Positions 25,854 through 32,872 of a stretch of 32,872 nt of DNA are shown here, one piece after another; within the stretch, counting starts at the first letter, position 1; each line of letters starts with the position of its first letter. A program made the position numbers and the translations under genes. The stretch comes from an uncultured Clostridia bacterium (GTDB lineage Bacteria > Bacillota > Clostridia > TANB77 > CAG-508). The notes beneath the pieces are model-generated. The model worked only from the letters and a program-made list of their open reading frames with translations, searched no databases and was not told where the DNA came from. The DNA is taken from assembly GCA_934162625.1 (NCBI GenBank), contig CAKPJM010000007.1:1-32872 (forward strand), written 5' to 3'.

Positions 25854-27119
25854 TTAAAAAATTCTTAATATATCATTATATGTTACAAATATTGATAGTC
25901 CTATAAGTATACAAAATCCTGCCATTTGTATTCCTATTTCTATATTTTCTTTTATTGGTTTTCTTCTTATTGCTTCTATTATTAAAATTACAACCTTTCC
26001 TCCATCTAGTGGTGGGAATGGAAGTAGGTTCGTTACTCCTAATGATAATGATATTAGTGCTAGCATATATGCAAATTCCATTATGCCTTGTGTTTTAGAT
26101 ACAGCTTCTGAAATTCCTATTGGTCCTGTTAATTGATCGATACCTACATTTCCACTAAATAACATCTTTATATTGTCTATTATTGATACTGAGAAATCTA
26201 TTGTATCCCAGAATCCATAGTATGCATTATTTATAAATGTTTTATCTGCTAATGCAAATGTTACTCCTAATTTATATGTTTTTTGTATTTCTGGTGTTAC
26301 TTCTAATTCTATTATTTTTCCGTTTCTTTCTATTTCTAAATTCATTTTTTCGTTTTTACTTGAAGATATTAGTTCTACTACTTTATATGGATCATTTTTG
26401 CATTCTATAGCATCTATTTTTACAATGATATCTCCCTCTTGTATTCCTGCATTTTCTGCTGGGCCACCTGGATATATTCCTTTTATTTCAGAAGTCAAAT
26501 TGCTATCCGTTGCTCCCAAATATATTCCTATATTTTTTTTATTTTCTTCTGTTGGTATTAGTTCTATTTCTTTTATTTCATTATTTCTTTTAACTGTAAC
26601 AAATATTTTGTTTCCATTAGAATTTTGAATTTGTTCATCTATTTGGCTTTTTAATCTTACTCTTTTATTATTTATTTTTAGAATTTGGTCTCCTTGTTTT
26701 ATTCCTGCTTGTTCTGCTGAATATCCTGTTACTGTGCTATCTATAGTTGTAGAAATATAATTTCCACTAGATGACACCAATATAAAATAGACTAGCAGTC
26801 CAAATATTATATTAACAATTCCTCCTGCTAAGACTATGGCTATTCTTTTTGGGATACTTGCCGTACTAAAAGAACCTTCTTTTTCAGAACGTTCTTCTTC
26901 TCCTAACATATTTACAAATCCACCTAATGGTATAAGTCTTAATGCATATTTTGTTTCTTTTCCTTGTTTTTTCCATATTGTTGGACCAAAGCCTATTGCA
27001 AATTCATTTACCTTTATTTTACAAGCTTTGGCAATCAAAAAATGCCCACTTTCATGTATAAATATTAAAAATCCTAGTAAAAATATTATTTTTATTGCAC
27101 TTATTAAAAATGAAATCAA
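25854..27119 (-). CDS. rseP: Site-2 metalloprotease RseP/RasP (M50)
   Basis: An intramembrane zinc protease that cleaves membrane segments of anti-sigma factors and leftover signal peptides. The zinc motif HESGH (in FIHESGHFLIAKA) sits in the first membrane segment. Two PDZ-like domains follow (about residues 125-190 and 205-275), and the third zinc ligand is in NLLPFPPLDGGKVVIL. 421 residues, family length. The start is a TTG at 27119, chosen because AGGAGG lies at ideal spacing and no ATG or GTG fits. It sits in the pyrH-polC cluster downstream of cdsA. The dxr gene often found between cdsA and rseP is absent here. Confidence 0.94.
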   Translation of the reverse strand: MISFLISAIKIIFLLGFLIFIHESGHFLIAKACKIKVNEFAIGFGPTIWKKQGKETKYALRLIPLGGFVNMLGEEERSEKEGSFSTASIPKRIAIVLAGGIVNIIFGLLVYFILVSSSGNYISTTIDSTVTGYSAEQAGIKQGDQILKINNKRVRLKSQIDEQIQNSNGNKIFVTVKRNNEIKEIELIPTEENKKNIGIYLGATDSNLTSEIKGIYPGGPAENAGIQEGDIIVKIDAIECKNDPYKVVELISSSKNEKMNLEIERNGKIIELEVTPEIQKTYKLGVTFALADKTFINNAYYGFWDTIDFSVSIIDNIKMLFSGNVGIDQLTGPIGISEAVSKTQGIMEFAYMLALISLSLGVTNLLPFPPLDGGKVVILIIEAIRRKPIKENIEIGIQMAGFCILIGLSIFVTYNDILRIF

Positions 27120-27139
27120 TTTTGCCTCCTTTTAGTTAT

Positions 27140-27374
27140 GGAAATTGTAATTTAGCGAAGTGTGAAGTGCGAGGTGTGATGTTGGAGGTGAGATTTGTAG
27201 GGGCGTATTGTATACGCCCAAAAACAAATTTATTGCAAACGATGTAGGGGCGGGCCCTGTGTCCGCCTGAAAACGCAAAACGCATTACATTTACGATTCA
27301 GGACAGTCCCCTTTTGTTATCCAACAAAAGAGGGACAGTCCCTAGAATCGTTTATACAAATTCCAATTCTTTCC
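27140..27374. mobile_element. MITE-like composite intergenic element (copy 2)
   Basis: Inverted copy of the element at 6042-6324. It has the same order of blocks on the other strand: gcgaggtgtga units, gggcgtattgtatacgccc, the gtaggggcgggccctgtg block, a conserved linker with gcgttttc/gaaaacgc, and the ggacagtccccttttgtt palindrome. Ends near ggaaattgtaattt and aaattccaattctttcc form an imperfect terminal inverted repeat. The 6-kb copy has an extra internal stretch in its middle. It fills the cdsA-rseP gap and abuts the restored cdsA stop. Confidence 0.75.
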
Positions 27375-28178
27375 TATAATAAATTCAACAAGAAATATGC
27401 AAATGGTGATATGAATATTATGCTATCTATTCTATCTAATATTCCCCCATGTCCTGGTATTAGGTTTCCGAAGTCTTTTATTCCTTCAGTTCTTTTTAAT
27501 GTCGATGCTGATAAATCTCCTATTTGGCTTAAAACACTAAGTACTGCTGTTATTAGCCCTATATATAAATATGAAATTGATAATCCACCAAATTTATTTA
27601 TGCAAAATGTATATATTAAAGATATTAATATTGCTCCGATTGTTCCTCCGTACGCATCCCTCTTTTGATTTTTTTGGACTTATTTTACTAAATTTATGTT
27701 TTCCAAATTTCATTCCAACAAGATATGCAAAGGTATCTGTTCCCCATGCTGAAATTAGTATAAACCAAATTAAATATTTTCCTTTTTCCATTCCATATAG
27801 CATTGATATGAAAGCTAAAAAAAATGTTATATAGATTATTCCAAAAAGTGTTACTGCAATATCACTTATACTAGTTTTCATGTTACTTGCAATTACTTTC
27901 ATAAAAAGTAGCATAACTACTAAAGATAATAGTGCTGTAAAAGCCATTAATAGATATTCTTTTGGAATTGCATGTAAAAATGGAATTATCAAACATGGTA
28001 TATATGCTATCCATTTTACTGGTTTGTAATCTACACTTAAGCATTTTAAGTACTCATACATTGCTATAATTGATATTATGCATACAAATGCATCTATTAT
28101 ATATGTATTCCCATATATAAAAATTAATGCAACAATTGGAAAACCTATTAATCCACTTAATATTCTTTTTAATTTCAT
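27374..28178 (-). CDS. cdsA: Phosphatidate cytidylyltransferase CdsA, read through one +1 shift at CGGA
   Basis: An integral membrane enzyme making CDP-diacylglycerol from phosphatidic acid and CTP. Several membrane segments are seen, with SAWGTDTFAYLVG and KISPKKSKEG in the middle. The plain frame turns into VRRNNRSN and stops at 27594, before the family signature. Reading CGGA at 27650-27647 as glycine gives EGCVGGTIGAILISL and continues through the complete CDP-alcohol signature, STLKRTEGIKDFGN then LIPGHGGILDRIDS, to a stop at 27374. The 267 residues equal the usual length. The enzyme is essential, so the restored product must be made. Ribosome site GGAAGG. Downstream of uppS. Confidence 0.94.
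27647..27650 (-). other. Recoding site CGGA (cdsA residue 177)
   Basis: In-frame CGG after GTA. Glycine restores the EG...GG pattern and brings the downstream CdsA signature into frame. Confidence 0.91.
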
Positions 28179-28207
28179 ACTACTTTCCTTCCACTTTTCA
28201 ATTATTC

Positions 28208-28227
28208 ATTGTTCATTCTTAATTTTT
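28208..28227. repeat. 20-bp dispersed motif, second copy
   Basis: Same sequence and strand as at 4678-4697, in the 65-bp gap between uppS and cdsA. Confidence 0.55.
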
Positions 28228-28243
28228 CGTTTAATGTTTAATA

Positions 28244-28963
28244 TTATGGTCTGCCGCCAAATCTTCTGTTTCTTTTTTGATATACACGTATTGCTTCTAA
28301 CAAATCTTCTTCTCCAAATTCTGGCCAATGTTTATCTGGAAAATAAAATTCTGTATATACCAATTGCCAAGGTAGAAAATTGCTTGTTCTAAGTTCCTTG
28401 CTTGTTCTTATAAGTAAGTCTGGATCTGGCTGCCCTGCAGTATACAAATGGTTTGAAATCATTTCTTCATTTATATCTTCTATACTTATTTTATTTTCTT
28501 TTACATCTTTAGCAATTTCTTTCATTGCTTTTATTATTTCTGGTCTTCCTCCATAGTTGAATGCAATATTTAATGTAAGTCCTGTATTATTTTTGGTTAC
28601 TTCTATTGCTTTTTCCATAGATTTTTTAAGGCTTTTTGTTAAACCTTCTAAATCTCCTGCTATTTTTATTCTTATATTTTGTTTGTCTTTTTCTCTTAAG
28701 AAAGAATCTATATGCATTCTAAGTATAGCCATTAAAGCTCTTACTTCTTCTTTGCTTCTCTTCCAATTTTCTGTTGAAAATGCATATACTGTTAAATACT
28801 TTATTCCTATCTTATTACAAAATTTTGATATGTTTTCTAAGGCATCTGCTCCTGCCTTATGTCCATCTTTTGTTGTAAGCCCTCTTGCTTTTGCCCATCT
28901 TCTGTTTCCATCCATTATTATTGCTATATGCTTTGGTAAATTTTCTTTATCTATATTTTCCAT
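28244..28963 (-). CDS. uppS: Undecaprenyl diphosphate synthase
   Basis: A cytoplasmic cis-prenyltransferase that builds the C55 lipid carrier for peptidoglycan from farnesyl and isopentenyl diphosphates. IAIIMDGNRRWAKARGL contains the catalytic Asp18, and FSTENWKRSKEEV, FNYGGRPEI, DPDLLIRTS, LRTSNFLPWQ and TEFYFPDKHWPEF are all family motifs. 239 residues, complete. One motif position normally Gly (RTSGELR) is Lys. Its ribosome site is AGGGG. A hairpin terminator lies between frr and this gene, so it may depend on read-through or its own promoter. Confidence 0.96.
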   Translation of the reverse strand: MENIDKENLPKHIAIIMDGNRRWAKARGLTTKDGHKAGADALENISKFCNKIGIKYLTVYAFSTENWKRSKEEVRALMAILRMHIDSFLREKDKQNIRIKIAGDLEGLTKSLKKSMEKAIEVTKNNTGLTLNIAFNYGGRPEIIKAMKEIAKDVKENKISIEDINEEMISNHLYTAGQPDPDLLIRTSKELRTSNFLPWQLVYTEFYFPDKHWPEFGEEDLLEAIRVYQKRNRRFGGRP

Positions 28964-29014
28964 TTTTTGCCCCTTTTGTTTTTATTTTGTTTATACTATT
29001 CTATCATATTATAT

Positions 29015-29056
29015 AAAAAAAATGAAAGCTTTTTGAAAATATTTTCAAAAAGCTTT
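29015..29056 (-). terminator. Terminator-like hairpin between frr and uppS
   Basis: Perfect 16-bp arms aaagctttttgaaaat (29025-29040) and attttcaaaaagcttt (29041-29056) have no spacer. An eight-base T run follows on the minus strand. It starts seven bases after the frr stop and would reduce expression of the uppS-polC part. Confidence 0.75.
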
Positions 29057-29062
29057 TTATGA

Positions 29063-29611
29063 TTATACGCTCATTACTTCTTTTTCTTTTTCAGATAAAA
29101 CTTTATCTATTTCGCTAATTTTCTCATCAGTTAATTTTTGTATTTGGTCTTCTGCACCTTTTAATTCATCTTCAGTCATTTGATTATCCTTTTGTAGTTT
29201 TTTTGCTTCGTCCATAGCTTCTCTTCTTATTGAACGAATTGATACTTTTGATTCTTCTGCCATTTTTTTTATTTCTTTTACTAATTCTTTTCTTCTTTCT
29301 TCATTTAATTCTGGAAATGCTAAACGAATAACCTTTCCATCATTGTTTGGATTTATTCCTATCTCTGCTTTTAATATTTCCTTTTCTATTTCTTTTAATA
29401 AGCTTACATCCCATGGTTGTATTACTATTAGTCTTGCTTCTGGAACTGAAATTCCTGCTACTTGGTTAATTGGTGTTGGGGTTCCATAATAGTCTACTTT
29501 TATTTTATTTAATATTGCAGGGTTTGCTCTACCTGCTCTTACTTCTGAAAAATCTTCCTGTAAAACACTAATTGTTTTGCTCATTTTTTCTTTAATATGA
29601 TTTAATTCCAT
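29063..29611 (-). CDS. frr: Ribosome recycling factor
   Basis: Splits the post-termination ribosome together with EF-G. 182 residues with the classic blocks DFSEVRAGRANPAILNKI, YYGTPTPINQVAGISVPEAR, IQPWD, GINPNNDGKVIRLAFPELNE and ERRKELVK, all in the standard order. Ribosome site AGGAGAG, ATG start. It is in the conserved pyrH-frr pair, 63 bp after pyrH. No in-frame CGG. Confidence 0.97.
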   Translation of the reverse strand: MELNHIKEKMSKTISVLQEDFSEVRAGRANPAILNKIKVDYYGTPTPINQVAGISVPEARLIVIQPWDVSLLKEIEKEILKAEIGINPNNDGKVIRLAFPELNEERRKELVKEIKKMAEESKVSIRSIRREAMDEAKKLQKDNQMTEDELKGAEDQIQKLTDEKISEIDKVLSEKEKEVMSV

Positions 29612-29674
29612 AAAAATCTCTCCTTTATTCTTCTAATAATTTATAACATGCTTTTAACCAATGGTCACTTCTAT

Positions 29675-30382
29675 TTATTTTACTAATGTGCCTATTCTTT
29701 CACCTTTAATAATTCTAACTATATTCTCTGGGTCATCTATGCCAAATACTACTAAAGGTATTTTATTATCTTTACAAAGTGAAGTTGCAGTTGAATCCAT
29801 TACTTTTAAATCTTGGTTTAATATATCTAAATAAGATATTTCATCATATTTTATAGCATTTGGATCTTCTTTTGGATCTGCTGAATATACTCCGTCTATT
29901 GTCTTAGCAAGTAATATTACTTCTGATTCTGTTTCTGCTGCTCTTAAAGCTGCTCCTGTGTCTGTTGAAAAATATGGATTTCCTGTACCACAAGAGAATA
30001 TTACTACTCTTCCCCTTTCTAGATGTTTTATTGCCTTTCTTTTTATATATGGTTCTGCTATTTCTCTCATTTCAATTGCAGTTTGAAGCCTTGTAAATAT
30101 TCCTCTTGCCTCTAATGCATCTTGAAGAGCTAAACCATTAATTGTTGTTGCAAGCATTCCCATATAATCTGATGTTGTTCTTTCCATTTGATGTCCATAT
30201 CTTCCTCTCCAGAAATTTCCTCCTCCAACTACTATTGACACTTCTACTCCCATATCTACTATTTCTTTTATTTTGTCACATATTTTTCCTAAAGTTTCTG
30301 CGTCTACTCCATTTTTTCTTTCTCCTGCAAGAGCTTCTCCGCTTAACTTTAGTAAAACTCTTTTATATGCTATGTCTTTCAT
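29675..30382 (-). CDS. pyrH: UMP kinase
   Basis: Cytoplasmic amino-acid-kinase-fold enzyme that phosphorylates UMP to UDP. Visible motifs are RVLLKLSGEALAG, VSIVVGGGNFWRGR, DYMGMLATTINGLALQDALE, IFSCGTGNPYFSTDTGAALR and DGVYSADP. The ATG at 30382 gives 235 residues. A GTG at 30391 is open but overlaps the region just after AAAGGAG, which is spaced eight bases before the ATG. It is the first gene of the core cluster, and a sigma-A-like promoter lies just upstream. Confidence 0.97.
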   Translation of the reverse strand: MKDIAYKRVLLKLSGEALAGERKNGVDAETLGKICDKIKEIVDMGVEVSIVVGGGNFWRGRYGHQMERTTSDYMGMLATTINGLALQDALEARGIFTRLQTAIEMREIAEPYIKRKAIKHLERGRVVIFSCGTGNPYFSTDTGAALRAAETESEVILLAKTIDGVYSADPKEDPNAIKYDEISYLDILNQDLKVMDSTATSLCKDNKIPLVVFGIDDPENIVRIIKGERIGTLVK

Positions 30383-30411
30383 AAAACACACTCCTTTAAA
30401 ATTTCTTAGTT

Positions 30412-30441
30412 ATTGTATCATATATTACCATATAATTGAAA
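30412..30441 (-). promoter_or_regulatory. Candidate housekeeping promoter of the pyrH cluster
   Basis: On the minus strand, TTTCAA (30441-30436) and TACAAT (30417-30412) are separated by 18 bases and lie 30 bases upstream of the pyrH start. The fit to sigma-A sites is good at -10 and fair at -35. Confidence 0.55.
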
Positions 30442-30594
30442 GTATTTTTTTATTATTTTTTAATTTCCTTTAACAAAAGATTAGAAGTTTGCAATTTTAT
30501 GTAAATTATGATAAAATTATATTACAGTATGATTATATTAACTTTATTAAAACTTAGTAATTTAGCTATATATTTAATTTTTTATATAGATTAT

Positions 30595-30634
30595 AAAAGT
30601 AGGAACAAGTATGTAAAGACTTGTTCCTACTTTT
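30595..30634. terminator. Strong hairpin terminator after the surface protein gene
   Basis: Perfect 16-bp arms aaaagtaggaacaagt (30595-30610) and acttgttcctactttt (30619-30634) with an eight-base loop, just past the stop at 30638. A/T runs on both sides let it work on either strand; the minus-strand role is the relevant one. Confidence 0.85.
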
Positions 30635-30637
30635 TTT

Positions 30638-32872
30638 CTATTTACTATAATATGTTATTGATACATTATCATTTGCATTAAATTTAGTTAAATCAAGATA
30701 ATAATTATTTCCATCTTTTATAATAGTTGGAGGTATTGAATTAAATGTTTCTGATGTTTTTCCTTCTACTGTTATAACTATTGGGTGTTTAGCATCTACA
30801 TATAGTCCTTCTAATAGTACTTTTCCATTATCAGTTTTTTTGGTAGATTTATTTGATTCAATACTAATGTTTGTTATAACTTTTTTCAATGCTTCAGTTA
30901 ATCCGCTTTCTGTATATCCATTAACTGTAGAAAATGTTGTATTCGGATCTGTAGCCATGTTTCTTAGATTATTATTTAGCTTATTATCCGCTGTAACTCC
31001 TATAGTATAAACTGTTGCTTTAGCTTTTAATTTATTTGAGTTTTTTATGCAATTATTCCAGTACACTCCTTGTGCTTTTCCAGTTGCCCCATCTCCCACA
31101 AATATAACTACGTTATTTGCTGGATCAGTTGTTGGAACTTCATCTGCTATATATTTTAAGACGTGTTTTAAGTTTGTAAATCCATCTACCCTTGATTCAC
31201 TTACTTTTTCCTTTAAATCTCCTTTGTTTGAATATCCACTAGCAGAACCAATTGTACGACATGTTCCTATACCTGCATATGCAATTACTTTTGTATTTGT
31301 ACCATTGTTTGTATCATTGTCAGGATAAATTATATCTATAATGTTTTGTACAACCTTTTTAGCAATAGTATATCCTCCACCAGCCATACTATGTGATTTG
31401 TCTATTGCAATAATAATATTCTTTTTGCTCTTTTTCTCTGTTAATTTTGTAGCTGTTATATTTTTTTCTACCTCTAGCACTACTTCTTTTTTGTCTTCTT
31501 TTACGTTTCCGCCTTCAACTACTTCTACTACATTCTTTATTTTCTCCCCTGCATTTGCAGTTATTTTAACAGTATATTTTATTGTTTTTGTAGTATTTTT
31601 TCCATTTACTGTTATAGTTACTCCTTTTGATAAGTCTTCTAAGCTTATTACCTTTCCATCAGATGTTTTTATTTCACCTATTAATTGCAATTTTCCATTG
31701 TCTATTAGTTCTTTCAAAGAAGCATCTTTTATAACAACCTTTCCAGCCTCGTCTCCTTCGTTTATAGCAGACAAAGTATACGTTACCTTTTCACCGGTTA
31801 GTACTTTTCCTGACTTATCTGCAGATTTGCTAACAGTTATTTTAGCTGGTTTAGTTACATCATATTTTCCCGGGTCTTCTGTCTTAGTTTCATCTACATA
31901 CGCAGTATTTGTAATTTTTGTTCCAACAGCATCTTGATTTATTTTTACTTCAAAGGTAATAGTTTCTGCATTTTCTTTAGAAGTATTTGCAGGAACATTT
32001 ACATTCCAAGTAATTTCTTTATTGTTTGTTACTGTTTTTGTTCCGTTCGATAATACAATAGAGTTTTTATTTAAAGTTGTTCCTGTTGGCATAGGGTCTT
32101 TTACAGTTACATCTTTACTTATTTTTCCTGTATTCCATACTTTAATTGTATATCTAATTACATCTCCTACATGTGCCTTTCCCTTATCTGCTGTAGTTGT
32201 TATTATACTTGTTTTCTCTGCTTTAATTTCTGGTCTTCCATAATAAACATTAATTATGTTTTTGCTTAAATCTGTTCCTATTATTATTAATCCTGAAACA
32301 AGTGGTTGTTGTTCTGTTTTTGTCTCAATATATTCATATTCTTTTCCATTATAATTTTTATTTAACTCTATCTTGTCTTGGATATCTTTTAAATATACTA
32401 CAGAACCATATTTTTTTCCTGTAATTTCTTCTGATTTTCCCTTTTCATTATTATAATAATAATTTATTGTATAACTCAAATCTGTTTTTGCTGTATAGTA
32501 GAATACTAATTCTTTATTATACGCATCTAATGTTATACTCTTCGTTTCAGCATCTACTGTATATCCTGTTATCTCTTTTGCTGTTTCTTCATATGTTGCA
32601 TTAAATGTTTTTCCTGTTTTTTCTTCTTTAGCTGCTAATTCATTTTCTGTTCCTTTTTCTAGGTATTTTACTGTATAGCTTACATCTGTTTTTGCTGTAT
32701 AGTAGAATACTAATTCTTTATTATATGCATCTAATGTTATACTCTTCGTTTCAGAATCTACTGTATATCCTGTTATCTCTTTTGCTGTTTCTTCGTATGT
32801 TGCATTAAATGTTTTTCCTGTTTTTTCTTCTTTAGCTGCTAATTCATTTTCTGTTCCTTTTTCTAGGTATTT
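30638..32872 (-). CDS. Large surface protein with MucBP-like repeats, DUF11-like domains and a vWA domain (3' part)
   Basis: The frame runs open to the right edge, so the N-terminus is outside the window. From the N-terminal side there are at least two 68-residue MucBP-like repeats (TGKTFNATYEETAKEITGY in each), then a diverged copy. Two DUF11-like beta-sandwich domains follow (RYTIKVWNTGKISKDVTVKD and VTYTLSAINEGDEAGKVVIK), and then a von Willebrand A domain with a MIDAS (IAIDKSHSMAGGG, a TNL segment, VIFVGDGATG). It ends about 90 residues later with no LPXTG motif and no membrane anchor, so attachment to the cell is unclear. The likely role is adhesion or surface binding. A frame starting at TTG 32479 is not the real start, since the frame continues upstream. 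Confidence 0.87.
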   Translation of the reverse strand, partial: KYLEKGTENELAAKEEKTGKTFNATYEETAKEITGYTVDSETKSITLDAYNKELVFYYTAKTDVSYTVKYLEKGTENELAAKEEKTGKTFNATYEETAKEITGYTVDAETKSITLDAYNKELVFYYTAKTDLSYTINYYYNNEKGKSEEITGKKYGSVVYLKDIQDKIELNKNYNGKEYEYIETKTEQQPLVSGLIIIGTDLSKNIINVYYGRPEIKAEKTSIITTTADKGKAHVGDVIRYTIKVWNTGKISKDVTVKDPMPTGTTLNKNSIVLSNGTKTVTNNKEITWNVNVPANTSKENAETITFEVKINQDAVGTKITNTAYVDETKTEDPGKYDVTKPAKITVSKSADKSGKVLTGEKVTYTLSAINEGDEAGKVVIKDASLKELIDNGKLQLIGEIKTSDGKVISLEDLSKGVTITVNGKNTTKTIKYTVKITANAGEKIKNVVEVVEGGNVKEDKKEVVLEVEKNITATKLTEKKSKKNIIIAIDKSHSMAGGGYTIAKKVVQNIIDIIYPDNDTNNGTNTKVIAYAGIGTCRTIGSASGYSNKGDLKEKVSESRVDGFTNLKHVLKYIADEVPTTDPANNVVIFVGDGATGKAQGVYWNNCIKNSNKLKAKATVYTIGVTADNKLNNNLRNMATDPNTTFSTVNGYTESGLTEALKKVITNISIESNKSTKKTDNGKVLLEGLYVDAKHPIVITVEGKTSETFNSIPPTIIKDGNNYYLDLTKFNANDNVSITYYSK
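32481..32872. repeat. 204-bp in-frame tandem repeats in the surface protein gene
   Basis: One unit starts at 32481 and the next at 32685, a period of 204 bp or 68 codons. The second is cut by the window edge at 188 bp. I count three base differences over the shared part, so the duplication is recent or kept uniform by recombination. Copy number may vary between strains. Confidence 0.88.

Noticed and set aside
5618..27650. Sequencing or assembly errors as the cause of the 11 shifts
   Set aside because: All 11 are an extra C placed exactly before a glycine codon. Many other GGA and GGT codons are clean, and no other indels are found. Random or motif-driven errors would also hit GG in other phases. 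Raw reads are still needed for proof.
5618..27650. Simple triplet reassignment of CGG to another amino acid
   Set aside because: A triplet change would not alter the frame, yet the downstream frame must move by one base at ten of the eleven sites.
5610..28178. The broken pieces (for example 6352-6783, 7121-7834, 7919-9076, 21444-22238) as separate genes with their own starts
   Set aside because: They lack proper ribosome sites at the internal starts, split known domains in the middle of motifs, and join exactly with one base removed at CGG.

Overview
The window is AT-rich, and every gene I can support lies on the minus strand, so transcription runs from high to low coordinates. The content points to a spore-forming, low-GC Firmicute of the Clostridia type. 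Evidence for this is SleB, a Gram-positive PolC, an OmpR-type two-component pair, a 2-hydroxyacyl-CoA dehydratase activase-like protein, and A/T-ending codons. It is probably an uncultured anaerobe; the exact lineage is inference.

Layout in transcription order. 32872-30638: 3' part of a large surface protein with MucBP-like repeats, DUF11-like domains and a von Willebrand A domain. 30382-21444: a conserved core cluster pyrH, frr, uppS, cdsA, rseP, polC, with dispersed palindromic repeats where dxr often lies. 21264-20656: a small membrane-anchored protein. 20098-18316: response regulator and histidine kinase. 17842-11766: two CmpB-family membrane proteins flanking a giant activase/dehydratase protein and a remnant of a small alarmone synthetase. 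11707-9850: adenosine deaminase and a polysaccharide deacetylase with a degenerate first motif. 9771-6352: a P2-type calcium ATPase and SleB. 5987-3576: YqeG phosphatase, prepilin peptidase and an M24 peptidase. 3223-165: two overlapping genes of unknown function.

The outstanding signal is a recoding pattern. Seven genes (yqeG, sleB, the Ca-ATPase, the activase, a CmpB protein, polC, cdsA) change reading frame, and every change is a +1 shift at an in-frame CGG followed by A or T. There are 11 such sites: 9 CGGA and 2 CGGT, with 5 in the ATPase alone. Skipping the C, or reading the four bases as one codon, restores full-length proteins. At about eight sites the restored residue is a glycine that is conserved in the family. 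By manual scan of both the intact and restored frames, no in-frame CGG is read as ordinary arginine anywhere in the window. Dozens of CGG triplets that straddle codon boundaries cause no shift. The simplest reading is that this organism decodes CGGA/CGGU as glycine with a +1 step, either by a four-base-reading tRNA-Gly or by out-of-frame tRNA-Gly capture at an unassigned CGG codon.

A second theme is dispersed intergenic repeats: a MITE-like composite with terminal inverted repeats, long perfect palindromes built on a GGGACAG core, and a two-part repeat found near 3.3-3.6 kb and 20.1-20.6 kb. One short GC-rich palindrome sits in frame inside polC.
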